Assembly: GCA_000436835.1 (NCBI GenBank)
Contig: FR889161.1
Coordinates: 184,936 to 248,935, forward strand
Length of the DNA: 64,000 bases
DNA from: Eubacterium sp. CAG:251
Lineage (GTDB): Bacteria > Bacillota > Clostridia > Oscillospirales > Acutalibacteraceae
Direction: 5' to 3'
A program made the translations under genes and the position numbers. Below are positions 44,086-55,744 of the stretch, in pieces. Positions within the stretch are counted from its first letter, which is position 1, and each line of letters opens with the position of its first letter. The notes beneath the pieces were generated by a model that had not been told where the DNA came from, did not search any database, and saw only the letters and a program-made list of their open reading frames with translations.

Positions 44086-45114
44086 TCAGTATTTATTATG
44101 TACCTTTTCCGCAAAGCAAAGGAAATCTTTTATTCTTATAACCGTACCGTCATCAAGAACGGCCTTACCGGTCATTCTGCCGAAAACCTGATGCTGATTT
44201 GTAACAATTATACCGAGTGCGCTTGTATAATCGCTTCTGTCAATAATAGGCTCAAATTTCATTTCAAATCTGCCGTCTGATGACGTAAAGGTCCAAGGAT
44301 CGGTATAATTATCTCCGATATTAAATTTAACATCATCTATCTTATGAGCCTTACCGTCATAAAAAATCACGTTTTCACTTGCGGCAGATGTGTCACCGAA
44401 ACCGTAACCGATATTAAAACCGAAACGGTGACCGTCAACCTCACCTGAGCCTGAACCCCAATACCAAATATTATCATAGGTCCAAACACCTCTGCCCCAA
44501 TCAAGACCTCCGAAGTCTGTTTCAGGCGAAAATTCATACAGTTTTCCGTCATACATTACCTTGCCACAAGCACGCATACAATTAATTTTTTGATTGTAAT
44601 AAAACGCCTTTTTATCCGTTTTAAACGGAGTGGCAATTACCATAGTGTCATCATCAAGGCTTTCGAGAGTGATATTTGCTTTAAGACCCTTGCCGCCGTT
44701 AAATTCAGGAAAATCGCAACGAATAATGCGTTTTTCATCCTTAACCAAAAATTCAAGACCGAGCTTTGAATTGGAAATTTTTACATCGCCGATTGAAGAA
44801 TCACTTGGCATATGAAGCCTGCCCAACGGAAATGGCAAAATATTGCCTTGAGTATGCTCTCTCGGTACGGAAAAATCAATAAAGCTTACACTGTCAAGTT
44901 CAATATAGCCCAAATCAGACACAGTAAAGCAAACGGCGATATTATTCTTATTTGAAATAACCGAATAATAATCCCATTCTTTAATACGGGTAACACGCTT
45001 TTTAATATCCCTGCGGTTATATGTTTGAACAAGACTTGTGCTCCAGCCGGGTTCACGCAAAGTACCGTCAATATTTAAAAGCGGCTGCTTGGAAGTAACT
45101 AAATGATTTCTCAT
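44086..45114 (-). CDS. DUF2804 domain-containing protein
   Basis: A 342-residue soluble protein matching DUF2804: RDIKKRVTRIKEWDYYSV early, FPLGRLHMPS in the middle and DWGRGVWTYDNIWYWGSGSG late. The family has a lipocalin-like, substrate-binding look, but I know no established function. GGGGGAA precedes the ATG, and it has its own terminator. It is downstream of uvrA by about 80 bases and may be independent. Confidence 0.82.
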   Translation of the reverse strand: MRNHLVTSKQPLLNIDGTLREPGWSTSLVQTYNRRDIKKRVTRIKEWDYYSVISNKNNIAVCFTVSDLGYIELDSVSFIDFSVPREHTQGNILPFPLGRLHMPSDSSIGDVKISNSKLGLEFLVKDEKRIIRCDFPEFNGGKGLKANITLESLDDDTMVIATPFKTDKKAFYYNQKINCMRACGKVMYDGKLYEFSPETDFGGLDWGRGVWTYDNIWYWGSGSGEVDGHRFGFNIGYGFGDTSAASENVIFYDGKAHKIDDVKFNIGDNYTDPWTFTSSDGRFEMKFEPIIDRSDYTSALGIIVTNQHQVFGRMTGKAVLDDGTVIRIKDFLCFAEKVHNKY

Positions 45115-45197
45115 AAATATTCCCCCTTATGAATATCTAAAAAATCGTTTTATTTGCCAAATATATTATATCATATTAAATTTTATGTGTAAATAAT

Positions 45198-48020
45198 CTA
45201 TTTTTTCAAAAGAGGTTTTAGATATTGACCTGTATATGAATTTTCACAATCGGCAATTTCCTCGGGAGTACCGGTTTTAACAATTGTTCCGCCGCCTTTG
45301 CCACCCTCAGGGCCGAGGTCAATAATATAGTCCGCCGTTTTGATTATGTCAAGATTATGCTCAATAACAACAACGGTATTTCCTGCATTTACAAGCATAT
45401 CAAGAACAGTTGTAAGCCTATGAACGTCGGCTGTGTGAAGTCCTGTTGTAGGTTCATCAAGAATATAAATGGTTTTGCCCGTGCTTCTTTTAGAAAGCTC
45501 GGTTGCGAGCTTGACACGTTGAGCCTCACCGCCGGAAAGTGTTGTTGCACTTTGACCGATTTTGATATATCCCAAGCCGACATCCTGAAGAGTTTTAAGC
45601 TTACGGTAAATTTTCGGCTGAGCTTCAAAAAACTCTGCACCTTCATCAACAGTCATTTCAAGAACATCAAAAATGGATTTTCCTTTAAATTTGACATCAA
45701 GAGTTTCCCTGTTATATCTCTTTCCGCCGCAAACCTCGCAAGGAACATAAACATCGGCAAGAAAATGCATTTCAATTTTAACAATACCGTCACCCTCGCA
45801 AGCCTCACATCTACCGCCCTTAACATTAAACGAAAAGCGATTTGCCTTATACCCCTTTTGCTTAGCGTCGGGGGTTTGAGCATAAAGTTCTCTGATATCG
45901 TTAAAAACGCCTGTGTATGTTGCAGGATTTGAACGTGGAGTTCTGCCTATCGGGGATTGGTCGATATTAATAACCTTATCAAGATTATCAACACCTGTGA
46001 TTTTTTCGAACTTACCGGGACGTTTTTTTGCCCCGTTTAATACATTGGCAAGATATTTATAAAGAATTTCATTGACAAGGCTTGACTTACCTGAGCCTGA
46101 CACACCGGTAACTGCAATAAATTTACCAAGCGGAAATTCAACGTCAATATTTTTAAGATTATTTTCCTGAGCGCCGATAACAGTAAGTTTTTTTCCGTTG
46201 CCATTTCTCCGCTTTTCAGGTACGGGAATTTTACGTTTGCCGCTTAAATACATACCCGTAATTGACCTTTCGCAATTGATGATATCATCAACAGAACCTG
46301 CCGCTATCAGCTCACCGCCGTTAATTCCTGCTCCGGGTCCGATATCGACAATAAAATCCGCCGCACGCATAGTATCTTCATCGTGTTCAACAACAATCAG
46401 TGTATTACCCAAGTCACGAAGATTTTTAAGAGTGCCGAGAAGTTTATCGTTATCCCTTTGGTGAAGACCGATTGACGGCTCGTCAAGAATATAAAGCACG
46501 CCCATAAGGGACGAACCTATTTGAGTTGCAAGACGAATTCGTTGAGCTTCACCGCCCGAAAGAGTAGCAGCCTCACGAGCAAGCGAAAGATAATCAAGAC
46601 CTACACTGTTAAGAAAACTAAGTCTTTGCCTAATTTCATTGATTACAAGCTTACCTATCATTTGCTGACGTGATGTCAGTTCAAGATTATTTACGAAATC
46701 CAATTCTTCGGATATTGGCATTGAACAAAATTCATAAATATTCTTACCTCCTACGGTTACACTCATAATCTCAGGGGTAAGCCTTGCACCCTTACAGTCA
46801 GGACAGGTGCACGTAGTCATAACAGCTTCAATATCGCCCCTTGCCCATTCGCTGCTTGTGCTTTCATATCTGCGCTTTAAATTAGGAATAACACCTTCAA
46901 AATCAGTTTGATAATCGCCTGTACCGTAAGAGGTGACACGTTTCATCTTAAGTTTCTTTCCGCCTGTACCGTAAAGAATTGCTCTCAGTCCGTCCTTTGG
47001 TATCATATCAACAGGAACATCAAGTGAAAAACCGTATTCCTTAGCAATTCCCTCATAATACATTTTTGCAATAGCGCCGTCCTTAACGCTCCAGCCCGAA
47101 GCCTTAACAGCACCTTGATTAATAGAAAGTTTTTTATTTGGAATTACAAGATCAGGATCAATTTCTTTATACGAGCCAAGACCGCCGCACTTTTTACAAG
47201 CGCCGAAAGGATTGTTAAATGAGAACATTCTGGGGCTCATTTCCTCAATAACCGCACCATGCTCAGGGCAGGCGTAATTAAGCGAAAAAAGTTCCTCTCT
47301 GTCGCCTACTATATCAACAACAACATTGCCGTCGGCAAGGTGAGTGGCTGTTTCAACAGAATCCGTCAAACGTGATTTAATATCATCATTTATAACAAGC
47401 CTGTCAACTATTACATCAATGTTATGTTTTTTATTTTTTTCCAGCTTTATTTCTTCACTCAAATCATAAACCGAGCCGTCAACACGAACACGAACAAAGC
47501 CTGACTTTCTTATACCGTCAAGTTCCTTAACAAATTCGCCCTTGCGGCCTTTAACAATCGGAGCCAAAATTTGAATACGTGTTTTTTTATCAAGTTCCAT
47601 CACCCTGTCAACTATTTGGTCAACAGTTTGCTGAGTAATTTCTCTGCCGCACTTAGTACAATGAGGTGTTCCGATTCTTGCATAAAGAAGCCTTAAATAG
47701 TCATAAATTTCGGTAACTGTTCCAACAGTTGAACGAGGGTTACGGCTTGTAGTTTTTTGATCAATTGAAATAGCGGGAGAAAGACCGTCAATATAATCAA
47801 CATCAGGCTTTTCCATTTGACCGAGAAACTGCCTTGCATAAGAGGAAAGCGATTCTACATATCTTCTTTGACCCTCGGCATAAATAGTATCAAACGCAAG
47901 GCTTGATTTGCCCGAACCTGAAAGACCTGTAAAAACAATAAGTTTATCTCTCGGAATAGTTAAATCTATATTTTTTAAATTATGCTCTCTCGCACCCTTA
48001 ATAACAATATTTTTATTCAT
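45198..48020 (-). CDS. uvrA: Excinuclease ABC subunit A
   Basis: Damage-recognition ATPase of nucleotide excision repair. Two ABC cassettes are present: Walker [10 protein letters not shown] near residue 34 and GVSGSGKSS near 640, signatures LSGGEAQR twice, and zinc modules with CxxC pairs ([37 protein letters not shown]). 940 residues is normal. It starts 13 bases after uvrB, as an operon; AAAGGAA precedes the ATG. Confidence 0.97.
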   Translation of the reverse strand: MNKNIVIKGAREHNLKNIDLTIPRDKLIVFTGLSGSGKSSLAFDTIYAEGQRRYVESLSSYARQFLGQMEKPDVDYIDGLSPAISIDQKTTSRNPRSTVGTVTEIYDYLRLLYARIGTPHCTKCGREITQQTVDQIVDRVMELDKKTRIQILAPIVKGRKGEFVKELDGIRKSGFVRVRVDGSVYDLSEEIKLEKNKKHNIDVIVDRLVINDDIKSRLTDSVETATHLADGNVVVDIVGDREELFSLNYACPEHGAVIEEMSPRMFSFNNPFGACKKCGGLGSYKEIDPDLVIPNKKLSINQGAVKASGWSVKDGAIAKMYYEGIAKEYGFSLDVPVDMIPKDGLRAILYGTGGKKLKMKRVTSYGTGDYQTDFEGVIPNLKRRYESTSSEWARGDIEAVMTTCTCPDCKGARLTPEIMSVTVGGKNIYEFCSMPISEELDFVNNLELTSRQQMIGKLVINEIRQRLSFLNSVGLDYLSLAREAATLSGGEAQRIRLATQIGSSLMGVLYILDEPSIGLHQRDNDKLLGTLKNLRDLGNTLIVVEHDEDTMRAADFIVDIGPGAGINGGELIAAGSVDDIINCERSITGMYLSGKRKIPVPEKRRNGNGKKLTVIGAQENNLKNIDVEFPLGKFIAVTGVSGSGKSSLVNEILYKYLANVLNGAKKRPGKFEKITGVDNLDKVINIDQSPIGRTPRSNPATYTGVFNDIRELYAQTPDAKQKGYKANRFSFNVKGGRCEACEGDGIVKIEMHFLADVYVPCEVCGGKRYNRETLDVKFKGKSIFDVLEMTVDEGAEFFEAQPKIYRKLKTLQDVGLGYIKIGQSATTLSGGEAQRVKLATELSKRSTGKTIYILDEPTTGLHTADVHRLTTVLDMLVNAGNTVVVIEHNLDIIKTADYIIDLGPEGGKGGGTIVKTGTPEEIADCENSYTGQYLKPLLKK

Positions 48021-48033
48021 CGTAACATTCCTT

Positions 48034-49998
48034 TCACTTTACTTTTTTACCCTCAAGCTCAGCAATTTGGTCACGAAGATATGCAGCATGCTCAAATTCA
48101 AGCAACTTTGCAGCCTCCTTCATTTCCTTTGTCAGCTCGGCTATCATCAACTGACGTTCCTTCTTTGACAGATGCTTTTTCTTTCCATCGAGTTTTTCCT
48201 TAGACGTAATTTCAATAATTTGATGAACATCCTTTTTAATAGTTTTAGGGGTAATACCGTGTTCAGCATTATATTTTTCCTGAATTTCACGGCGGCGAAC
48301 AGTTTCCGTTATAGCTTTTTCCATAGACGGAGTTACGCTGTCGGCATACATAATAACTTCACCGTGTTCATTTCTTGCCGCTCTGCCTATTGTTTGGACA
48401 AGCGAAGTTTCACTTCTTAAAAAGCCTTCTTTATCAGCATCAAGAATAGCAACAAGCGATACTTCGGGAATATCAAGGCCTTCACGTAAAAGGTTAATTC
48501 CGACAAGAACGTCAAATTCACCCAAACGTAAATCACGTATAATTTCCATTCGTTCTATTGTATCAATGTCGTGGTGCATATATCTTACCTTAACGTCGAA
48601 GCCCTCAAGATAATGCGTCAAATCCTCAGCCATCGCTTTAGTAAGCGTTGTAACAAGTACCCTTTCACCCAATGCGGCTCGGTTATTTATTTCAGACAAC
48701 AGGTCGTCCATTTGATCCTCTGTAGGCTTAACGGTAATAATCGGGTCAAGAAGACCTGTCGGTCTGATAACCTGCTCAACAATTTGCGCACTGTGTTCTC
48801 TTTCAAATTGACCGGGGGTGGCAGAAGTGAATATTACCTGATTTATTTTTTTATAAAACTCATCAAAAGTAAGCGGTCTGTTATCGAGGGCACTCGGCAA
48901 TCTAAAGCCATATTCGATGAGGCTTTCCTTTCTTGCTCGGTCCCCTGCATACATACCCCTAACCTGCGGAAGCATAACGTGGCTTTCATCGCAAAAAAGA
49001 AGAAAATCATCAGGCATATAATCTATCAAGGTAAACGGCGCCTGCCCCGGCTTTCGACCGCTCATAACAGCCGAATAGTTTTCAATACCCTTGCAAAAAC
49101 CTGTTTCCCTGAGCATTTCAATATCGTTCATTGTTCTCTCTTTAATTCTCTGCGCTTCAAGAAGCTTACCCTTTGATTCAAATTCGGCAACACGTTCAAC
49201 CATTTCACGGTAAATTTTATCGATTGCTTTATTCATTTTTTCAGCGCCGACAACATAGTGAGAAGCCGGATAAATAGCAACGTGAGAAAGAATACCCTCT
49301 ACCTTGCCCGTAAGCGGCTGAATTTCACAAATTCTGTCAATTTCATCGCCGAAAAATTCAACTCTGACAGCTGTGCCGTTAGAGCCTGCCGGAAAGATTT
49401 CAACCGTATCTCCCCTTACTCTGAACTTATTTCTTACAAAATTAATATCATTTCTTTCATATTGAATTGAAACAAGCTTTTCAATAAGTTTATCACGTCC
49501 GTACTCCATACCCGAACGAAGTGAGATAACCATACTCTTATAATCTATCGGGTCACCGATTGAATAAATACAGGAAACAGAAGCAACTATAATTACATCT
49601 CGTCTTTCAAAAAGCGCAGAAGTTGCCGAATGACGAAGCTTATCTATTTCATCGTTAATTGAGGAATCTTTTTCAATATACGTATCTGTTGTCGGAACAT
49701 AAGCCTCCGGCTGATAATAATCATAATAAGAAACAAAATATTCAACTGCATTATCGGGAAAAAATTCTCTAAACTCACTGCAAAGCTGAGCTGCAAGAGT
49801 TTTATTATGAGCAAGGACAAGCGTCGGACGATTTATCTTTTCAATTATATTAGCCATAGTAAAGGTTTTACCTGAACCTGTTACGCCCATAAGCGTTTGC
49901 TCTTTATCGCCGTCAAGTACACCTTTTACCAACGCATCAATTGCTTGCGGTTGGTCGCCTGTCGGCTTATATTTACTTACAAGTTTAAATTTATCCAT
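48034..49998 (-). CDS. uvrB: Excinuclease ABC subunit B
   Basis: Helicase-like core of the UvrABC system that verifies lesions handed over by UvrA. Helicase motifs [15 protein letters not shown], the beta-hairpin region [16 protein letters not shown] and the C-terminal UVR motif ([21 protein letters not shown]) are present. The start at 49998 is ten bases after AGG; an ATG three codons upstream is possible. Promoter at 50046-50074. I found no clear GAAC-N4-GTTC LexA box nearby. Confidence 0.97.
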   Translation of the reverse strand: MDKFKLVSKYKPTGDQPQAIDALVKGVLDGDKEQTLMGVTGSGKTFTMANIIEKINRPTLVLAHNKTLAAQLCSEFREFFPDNAVEYFVSYYDYYQPEAYVPTTDTYIEKDSSINDEIDKLRHSATSALFERRDVIIVASVSCIYSIGDPIDYKSMVISLRSGMEYGRDKLIEKLVSIQYERNDINFVRNKFRVRGDTVEIFPAGSNGTAVRVEFFGDEIDRICEIQPLTGKVEGILSHVAIYPASHYVVGAEKMNKAIDKIYREMVERVAEFESKGKLLEAQRIKERTMNDIEMLRETGFCKGIENYSAVMSGRKPGQAPFTLIDYMPDDFLLFCDESHVMLPQVRGMYAGDRARKESLIEYGFRLPSALDNRPLTFDEFYKKINQVIFTSATPGQFEREHSAQIVEQVIRPTGLLDPIITVKPTEDQMDDLLSEINNRAALGERVLVTTLTKAMAEDLTHYLEGFDVKVRYMHHDIDTIERMEIIRDLRLGEFDVLVGINLLREGLDIPEVSLVAILDADKEGFLRSETSLVQTIGRAARNEHGEVIMYADSVTPSMEKAITETVRRREIQEKYNAEHGITPKTIKKDVHQIIEITSKEKLDGKKKHLSKKERQLMIAELTKEMKEAAKLLEFEHAAYLRDQIAELEGKKVK

Positions 49999-50045
49999 AT
50001 ATACCATGCCTATCTCTATTAGATATAATATTCCATATTTAGACT

Positions 50046-50074
50046 ATTATAATATATTAATTTAGAAAAGGCAA
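50046..50074 (-). promoter_or_regulatory. uvrBA promoter
   Basis: Minus strand TTGCCT (50069-50074), 17-bp spacer, TATAAT (50046-50051). Confidence 0.7.
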
Positions 50075-50202
50075 GGTTTTGAGTGTTAATGACAATATTT
50101 AACATTTTATTAACAAAAAATAATTACAAGTGTGTAACCTTTATTGTTTATTTAGACATAATATGATAAAATTTGAGCAAAAAGATTTTGGAGGATATAT
50201 TT

Positions 50203-50835
50203 ATGGAAAGAAAAGTAGTCATTTTTGACCATCCGCTTATTCAGCATAAGCTCAGCATTCTTCGTAACGAAAATACAAGCACTAAAGATTTCCGTGAACT
50301 TGTAAACGAAATTGCAATGCTTATGACTTTTGAAGCAACAAGAGATTTACCTACAGAGCAAGTTGACGTTAAAACTCCTTGCGGTATTGCAAAGTGTAAC
50401 CACATTGCAGGAAGAAAACTTGCATTTGTTCCTATTCTTCGTGCCGGATTGGGTATGGTTGACGGTTGTGTAAGCCTCGTTCCTGCCGCAAGAATCGGTC
50501 ATATCGGATTATATAGAGATGAAACAACTCATACTCCTGTTGAATATTATTGCAAATTACCGAAGGATATTGACCAGAGAGACGTTTATGTTGTTGACCC
50601 GATGCTTGCAACAGGCGGCTCGGCAATCGACGCTATCGGTCAAATCAAATTGAGAAACCCGAGAAAGATTGTATTTATGTGCATTATTGCCGCTCCGGAA
50701 GGTCTTGAGGCTCTCAAAAAAGCTCATCCCGACGTTGATATTTACTGTGCCGCTCTTGATGAAAAGCTCAACGAAGACGCTTATATCATTCCTGGTCTCG
50801 GCGACGCAGGCGACAGAATTTTTGGTACTAAATAA
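50203..50835 (+). CDS. upp: Uracil phosphoribosyltransferase
   Basis: Converts uracil plus PRPP to UMP in pyrimidine salvage. The PRPP loop [12 protein letters not shown], the [13 protein letters not shown] segment and the C-terminal [14 protein letters not shown] are family hallmarks. 210 residues from the ATG at 50203, which follows GGAGGAT; an upstream in-frame extension lacks a ribosome site. The uracil permease gene follows 66 bases later, most likely in one operon. No PyrR-type attenuator is obvious in the leader. Confidence 0.97.
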   Translation: MERKVVIFDHPLIQHKLSILRNENTSTKDFRELVNEIAMLMTFEATRDLPTEQVDVKTPCGIAKCNHIAGRKLAFVPILRAGLGMVDGCVSLVPAARIGHIGLYRDETTHTPVEYYCKLPKDIDQRDVYVVDPMLATGGSAIDAIGQIKLRNPRKIVFMCIIAAPEGLEALKKAHPDVDIYCAALDEKLNEDAYIIPGLGDAGDRIFGTK

Positions 50836-50901
50836 TTTTAATTCACTTTAGAATTATTTTCTATATCATTACAAATTTAATAATTTAGGAGGACTTGAAA
50901 A

Positions 50902-52278
50902 ATGTCTAACAAACCAAAAGTCGGCAGAGACGGCATCTACGATGCAAGGCAGCTCGGCACTCCCAAAATGCTTGTGCTTGGCTTTCAGCATATGTTTGCT
51001 ATGTTCGGCGCAACCGTAACTGTACCTCTTCTTACAGGTTTGAGTATTTCCACTACTCTTCTTTTTGCAGGTTTAGGTACTCTTTTGTTCCACTGTCTTA
51101 CCAAATTTAAGGTACCGGCATTCCTTGGTTCGTCATTTGCATTCTTAGGCGGATATGCAGCAGTAGCACCGATGGCTAAGGACGGAACGGCTAATAAAGA
51201 AATGTTACCTTATGCTTGCCTCGGCGTAGCGTGTGCCGGTCTTATTTATCTTATTCTTGCCGCATTGATTAAAGCAGTCGGTATTAATAAGATTATGAAA
51301 CTTTTCCCGCCTGTAGTTACAGGACCGATTATTATAGCAATCGGCTTGGGACTTGCACCGTCAGCAGTAAACAATTGTACGAAAAACTGGTGGCTTGCCG
51401 TTATAGCACTCGTTCTTGTTATTATCTTTAACATTTTCGGTAAAGGTATGATTAAGATTATTCCTATTTTACTCGGTATAATCGGCGCATATCTTACAGC
51501 AGTTGTTGTAGGTAACATCGGTGGAGTAGAAAGTTTTGCAATTGACTTCACAGGTGTTAAAGAGGCTGCTTGGATTGGATTCCCTATCGAATGGAGTTCA
51601 ACCGTATTCGGCGGTGTTCACGACGGCGGCAAAGCAATTTCTGCAATCATCGCTCTTGTTCCTATTTCAATTGCAACAATGATGGAGCATATCGGCGATA
51701 TCTCTGCTATTTCAGCTACTTGTAAGAAAAACTACATTCAAGACCCAGGCCTTCACAGAACACTTTTAGGTGACGGTCTTGCAACAACACTTGCTTCCCT
51801 TTTCGGCGCTCCTGCTAACACTACATACGGCGAAAACACAGGCGTACTTGCTCTTTCAAAGGTTTATGACCCAAGAGTAGTAAGAATTGCCGCATATTTT
51901 GCAATGGTATTCTCATTCTGCCCTAAGTTTGCCGCTATTATCGAGTCAATTCCAGGTGCAGTAGTAGGCGGTATTTCATTCGTTCTTTACGGTATGATTT
52001 CCGCTATCGGTGTAAGAAACGTTGTTGAGGCTAAGGTTGACTTCTCAAAAGCAAGAAATACTATTATTGCCGCAGTTATCCTTGTTGTAGCACTCGGCCT
52101 TACAAACGGTATCACATTTACTGTCGGCGGTCACAATATCACTCTTACAGCTCTTGCTGTTGCTTCAATTGCAGGTATCGTACTCAACCTCATCTTCCCT
52201 GAAAAGGACTTTGACCCTGAAAAGGCATTCCAGGCAGATACAGTTTCAAAGCAGATTGACGTTGAAAATGAACAATAA
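50902..52278 (+). CDS. uraA: Uracil/xanthine permease (NCS2 family, UraA-like)
   Basis: Imports uracil by proton symport, feeding Upp. A 458-residue protein with about 14 membrane segments; MLVLGFQHMFAMFGATVTVP at the N-terminus and MMEHIGDISAISATC and GAPANTTYGENTGVLALSKV (carrying the substrate-binding Glu residues) are typical. AGGAGGA precedes the ATG. Gene order upp-uraA is common in Firmicutes. Confidence 0.95.
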   Translation: MSNKPKVGRDGIYDARQLGTPKMLVLGFQHMFAMFGATVTVPLLTGLSISTTLLFAGLGTLLFHCLTKFKVPAFLGSSFAFLGGYAAVAPMAKDGTANKEMLPYACLGVACAGLIYLILAALIKAVGINKIMKLFPPVVTGPIIIAIGLGLAPSAVNNCTKNWWLAVIALVLVIIFNIFGKGMIKIIPILLGIIGAYLTAVVVGNIGGVESFAIDFTGVKEAAWIGFPIEWSSTVFGGVHDGGKAISAIIALVPISIATMMEHIGDISAISATCKKNYIQDPGLHRTLLGDGLATTLASLFGAPANTTYGENTGVLALSKVYDPRVVRIAAYFAMVFSFCPKFAAIIESIPGAVVGGISFVLYGMISAIGVRNVVEAKVDFSKARNTIIAAVILVVALGLTNGITFTVGGHNITLTALAVASIAGIVLNLIFPEKDFDPEKAFQADTVSKQIDVENEQ

Positions 52279-52351
52279 AATATAATACAAATTCAGAAAA
52301 GGCCGGCATTAAGCTCACCTTTTTAAAAACTGAATAAAATAGGTGAAGATT

Positions 52352-53476
52352 ATGAAAAAAGTTTTATCATTATTACTTGCATTAGCAATAAGTATTACTT
52401 CGCTCTCATTTGCAACCTCTGCATTTGCCGCAGATTCATCAAAATGTGCAAGCATAACATTTTGCGGAACAGAAAACAACTCATTGATTGATGAAGCATT
52501 AAATGCAATAAACGAATGCAGAAAAGCATCGAATATGGCACCGCTTTCTCTTGACAACAACCTCTGTGAACAAGCAAAGCAACGAGCAAAGGACGTATTC
52601 GTTTATTATGATACGCAGGATATGTATCTTCCTAACGGCGATACGGTTTCATCTTACATCCCTACGGGAATAATCACGACGATTTATGCTTTTTACGATG
52701 TCCCTACTTATGACAGTATTAAATCGCAGGTTAAAACCTATGCTGCACATTCGTTATTGAACAGTGCACAAGGTGTAGGAGTTGGATTTTTTACATTAAA
52801 CGGCATAACCTCAATGTATGTTATTTATTCACAAAATCAGGTAACTGTACCGTATACAAACTTTGCAGATACTTCAGTAAATGCAACAGTTAATACTCTC
52901 ATTTCAAACGTTTCGCTCAGATGTCAACTTGAAATTGTCAGCGGCAAGAGCTATGTTCCGCTTACAGCATTGGCGTATTTCAACAATGGCTTAAGCGTTT
53001 CCGGCGTTTCTTTAGTAAATAATCAGGTAACATTCAAAAGCAGTAAGCCAAGCGTTGCAAAGGTAAAAAACAACATACTCTATGCCAAGGATAACGGCTC
53101 ATATTCGCTTACAGTTTCGCTCAATTCAAACCCTGCATTATCTTCAACCGAGAGCTATGTAATGTCCGGTATTAAAAAGCCAAAGGCAAATATCACCTCG
53201 GTGAAGAGCAAAAAGAAAAAGCAAATCACTGTAAGCTGGAAAAACAATATCAAAAATGTTACGGGCTATGAAATTCAGTATTCAACCTCAAAGAAATTCA
53301 CTAAAAAGACTACCAAAACCGTTACTGCAAAGGGTAAAAAAGTTAAGTCTAAAAAAATTTCAAAGCTCAAGAGCAAGAAGACATACTATGTTCGTATCCG
53401 TGCTTATAAGAATCAGTCACAGGGCGAAAAATTTTACGGCAAATATTCAAAGACTTTAAAGATTAAAGTAAAATAA
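52352..53476 (+). CDS. Secreted CAP/SCP-like protein with fibronectin III-type tail
   Basis: A signal peptide ends near SAFAA. Residues ~45-165 look like a CAP (SCP/PR-1) domain: LIDEALNAINECRKASNMAPLS opening (abridged), LCEQAKQRAKDV and AAHSLLNSAQGVGVGFF; the usual catalytic-like His is present in AAHS. A Big-like beta segment follows (~205-270), then a Lys-rich fibronectin III-like module ending KTYYVRIRAYKN and FYGKYSKTLKIKVK. That last module is very like the tail of the GH25 lysozyme at 10608-11972. The start at 52352 follows AGGTGAA. Probably a cell-wall or matrix protein; function unknown. Confidence 0.8.
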   Translation: MKKVLSLLLALAISITSLSFATSAFAADSSKCASITFCGTENNSLIDEALNAINECRKASNMAPLSLDNNLCEQAKQRAKDVFVYYDTQDMYLPNGDTVSSYIPTGIITTIYAFYDVPTYDSIKSQVKTYAAHSLLNSAQGVGVGFFTLNGITSMYVIYSQNQVTVPYTNFADTSVNATVNTLISNVSLRCQLEIVSGKSYVPLTALAYFNNGLSVSGVSLVNNQVTFKSSKPSVAKVKNNILYAKDNGSYSLTVSLNSNPALSSTESYVMSGIKKPKANITSVKSKKKKQITVSWKNNIKNVTGYEIQYSTSKKFTKKTTKTVTAKGKKVKSKKISKLKSKKTYYVRIRAYKNQSQGEKFYGKYSKTLKIKVK

Positions 53477-53503
53477 TAATTCTAAAAAAGTCTTAACGGT
53501 CAC

Positions 53504-53553
53504 AAAAAGCGTGCCATTTCTCCTTTTACACAAGGAGAAGTGGCACGCTTTTT
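53504..53553. terminator. Bidirectional terminator with a long stem
   Basis: AAAAAGCGTGCCA pairs with TGGCACGCTTTTT and an inner TTCTCCTT/AAGGAGAA extends it, between the convergent CAP-protein and P-ATPase genes. Confidence 0.92.
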
Positions 53554-53571
53554 GATTGTAATAAACTATGA

Positions 53572-55446
53572 TTATTTAATTTTCAATGCACGGATTGCGT
53601 TTAATACCGCAAGAATCATAACGCCGACATCGGCAAAAATAGCAACCCACATATTTGCAATACCGAGTGCGCCGAGGACAAGGCAAATTGCCTTAATTGC
53701 AAGAGCAAATACGATATTTTCTTTAACAATTTTGAGGGTATGAACGCTGATTTTTCGTGCCAAAGCAATCTTTGACGGGTCATCATCCATAAGAACAATA
53801 TCGGCAGCCTCGATTGCCGCATCTGAGCCGAGAGCGCCCATTGCGATACCGATATCGGCACGTGAAAGAACGGGAGCGTCATTAATACCGTCGCCTACAA
53901 ATGCAAGCTTCTTTTTAGCTGATTTTTGAGAGAGTAATTTTTCAACCCACTCGACCTTATCGCTAGGCAAAAGCTCTGCGTGATATTCATCAAGACCGAG
54001 AGATTTGGCAACACGTTCAGCCGCCTGCTTTGAGTCGCCCGTTAGCATAACGGTTTTATCTATACCGCTTTTCTTAAGGCTTGAAATTGCTTTCTTAGAG
54101 TTTTCCTTAACCACGTCTGAAATAACTATGCAACCCGCATATTCACCGTCGCAAGAAACATAAACGACAGTTCCCTCATCATGCTCGCATTCAACGGAAA
54201 TATTCTCTTTTTTCATAAGCTTAATATTGCCTGCAAAAACTCTTTTACCGTCAACGAGAGCAGAAACACCGTGACCGGCGATTTCCTGAATATCGGAAAC
54301 CTCGTCAATGTTAATTTCCTTACCGTAATTCTTTTTAAGGCTTACGCTGATTGGGTGACTTGATGCACTTTCAGCAAAAGCGGCAAGGCGAATAAGCGTA
54401 TCCTTATCAAAATTATTTGCAGGATAAATTCCCGTTACCTCAAATACGCCCTTAGTAAGTGTACCTGTTTTATCAAATACAACATACTGAGTATCGGAAA
54501 GGGCTTCGAGATAGTTAGAGCCTTTTACAAGAACACCGTTTGCCGAAGCACAGCCGATACCTGCGAAAAAGCTCAACGGAATAGAAATAACAAGCGCACA
54601 AGGACAACTGATAACAAGGAATGTAAGCGCACGTGTAATCCATTCGCCCCACATAGCACCGGTGCCGGAAACAAGCCTAATAATAGGCGGCAAAATTGCG
54701 AGCAAAAGAGCGCCGCCGCATACGGCAGGAGTATAATATCTTGCAAACTTGGTAATAAAGTTTTCGGATTTCGATTTCTTCATACTTGAATTTTCAACAA
54801 GTTCAAGTATTTTAGATACTGTTGAATCGCCAAATTCCTTGGTAGTTTTAATTCTTAACACACCTGTAAGGTTAATACAACCGCTGATGATTTCATCGCC
54901 GACTTCAGCCGAACGAGGAACACTCTCACCTGTCAAAGCGCTTGTGTTAAGAGTAGAATTGCCGCTGATAATTATGCCGTCAATAGGCACTTTTTCACCC
55001 GGATTTACTACAATTTCAGTTCCTATTTCGACATCATCCGGGTCAATCTTTTCAAGCTTACCGTTAAGTTCAACATTTGCATAGTCGGGACGAATATCCA
55101 TTAAAGAAGTTATATTTTTTCTGCTTTTTCCGACAGCGACACTTTGGAAAAGCTCGCCGATTTGGTAGAAAAGCATTACTGCCGCACCCTCGGAAAATTC
55201 GCCGAGTGCAACAGCACCAACGGTTGCAACAGCCATAAGGAAATTTTCATCAAAGATTTGACCCTTAAATATTCCCTTTAAAGCCTTTTTAAGAATATCG
55301 TAACCTATTATTAAATAAGGAACAAGGTAAAGCACAAGTTGAATCCATTTATTAATTTCAACAAGCTTAGTAATAATCATTATTCCGGCAAGCAAAACAG
55401 CAGATACAATAATTCTTATTAATACCTTTTTTTGCTTCTTAGTCAT
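53572..55446 (-). CDS. Heavy-metal P1B-type ATPase (Cd/Zn/Pb type)
   Basis: Pumps Zn2+, Cd2+ or Pb2+ out of the cell. The 624-residue protein has the CPC membrane site (VISCPCALVIS), TGES actuator loop (ALTGESVP), the phosphorylated Asp in DKTGTLTKG, HP locus (ASSHPIS) and GDGINDAPVLSRADIGIAMG. The CPC type, rather than extra His motifs, marks it as CadA/ZntA-like. No metal-binding domain is fused at its N-terminus; it is encoded by the gene just upstream. GAGGTGAT precedes the ATG, and 12 bases separate the two genes. Confidence 0.94.
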   Translation of the reverse strand: MTKKQKKVLIRIIVSAVLLAGIMIITKLVEINKWIQLVLYLVPYLIIGYDILKKALKGIFKGQIFDENFLMAVATVGAVALGEFSEGAAVMLFYQIGELFQSVAVGKSRKNITSLMDIRPDYANVELNGKLEKIDPDDVEIGTEIVVNPGEKVPIDGIIISGNSTLNTSALTGESVPRSAEVGDEIISGCINLTGVLRIKTTKEFGDSTVSKILELVENSSMKKSKSENFITKFARYYTPAVCGGALLLAILPPIIRLVSGTGAMWGEWITRALTFLVISCPCALVISIPLSFFAGIGCASANGVLVKGSNYLEALSDTQYVVFDKTGTLTKGVFEVTGIYPANNFDKDTLIRLAAFAESASSHPISVSLKKNYGKEINIDEVSDIQEIAGHGVSALVDGKRVFAGNIKLMKKENISVECEHDEGTVVYVSCDGEYAGCIVISDVVKENSKKAISSLKKSGIDKTVMLTGDSKQAAERVAKSLGLDEYHAELLPSDKVEWVEKLLSQKSAKKKLAFVGDGINDAPVLSRADIGIAMGALGSDAAIEAADIVLMDDDPSKIALARKISVHTLKIVKENIVFALAIKAICLVLGALGIANMWVAIFADVGVMILAVLNAIRALKIK

Positions 55447-55458
55447 AATATCACCTCA

Positions 55459-55677
55459 TTAAAAGAAAATTTCGCAATCATCCTCAACCTTACGGCAATT
55501 TTTTAGCACCTGCTTCATAACCGCCTTTTCATCTGCTCCTTCATCAAATTCAACCTTCATTTTCTGCGTCATAAATGAAACGGTTGCATTTGAAACGCCT
55601 GCTGTTTTATTAGCGGCATCCTCCATTTTTGCGGCACAATTTGCACAATCCACTTCAATACCATAAGTCTTTTTCAT
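55459..55677 (-). CDS. Free-standing heavy-metal-associated (HMA) domain protein
   Basis: A 72-residue copper-chaperone-like fold with the metal motif DCANC (a CxxC) at residues 10-14 and an acidic-cysteine tail NCRKVEDDCEIFF. In most CadA/ZntA pumps this domain is the N-terminus; here it is a separate gene in front of the pump, so it likely delivers metal to it. GAGAGGA precedes the ATG. It is the first gene of the operon. Confidence 0.9.
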   Translation of the reverse strand: MKKTYGIEVDCANCAAKMEDAANKTAGVSNATVSFMTQKMKVEFDEGADEKAVMKQVLKNCRKVEDDCEIFF

Positions 55678-55715
55678 AATAAATATATCCTCTCAATTAA
55701 TATTTGTTATTACTA

Positions 55716-55731
55716 TTGAACATTTGCTCAA
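55716..55731. promoter_or_regulatory. ArsR/SmtB-type operator, downstream copy
   Basis: Plus strand TTGAACATTTGCTCAA: 16-bp imperfect dyad of the TTGAAxx..xxTTCAA kind used by ArsR/SmtB/CadC repressors, located between the promoter and the HMA gene. Confidence 0.5.
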
Positions 55732-55744
55732 CTGTTCTACTTGT

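Noticed and set aside
50008..50202. LexA (SOS) box or PyrR attenuator between uvrB and upp
   Set aside because: No GAAC-N4-GTTC dyad and no PyrR-type anti-anti-terminator fold could be recognised by eye.
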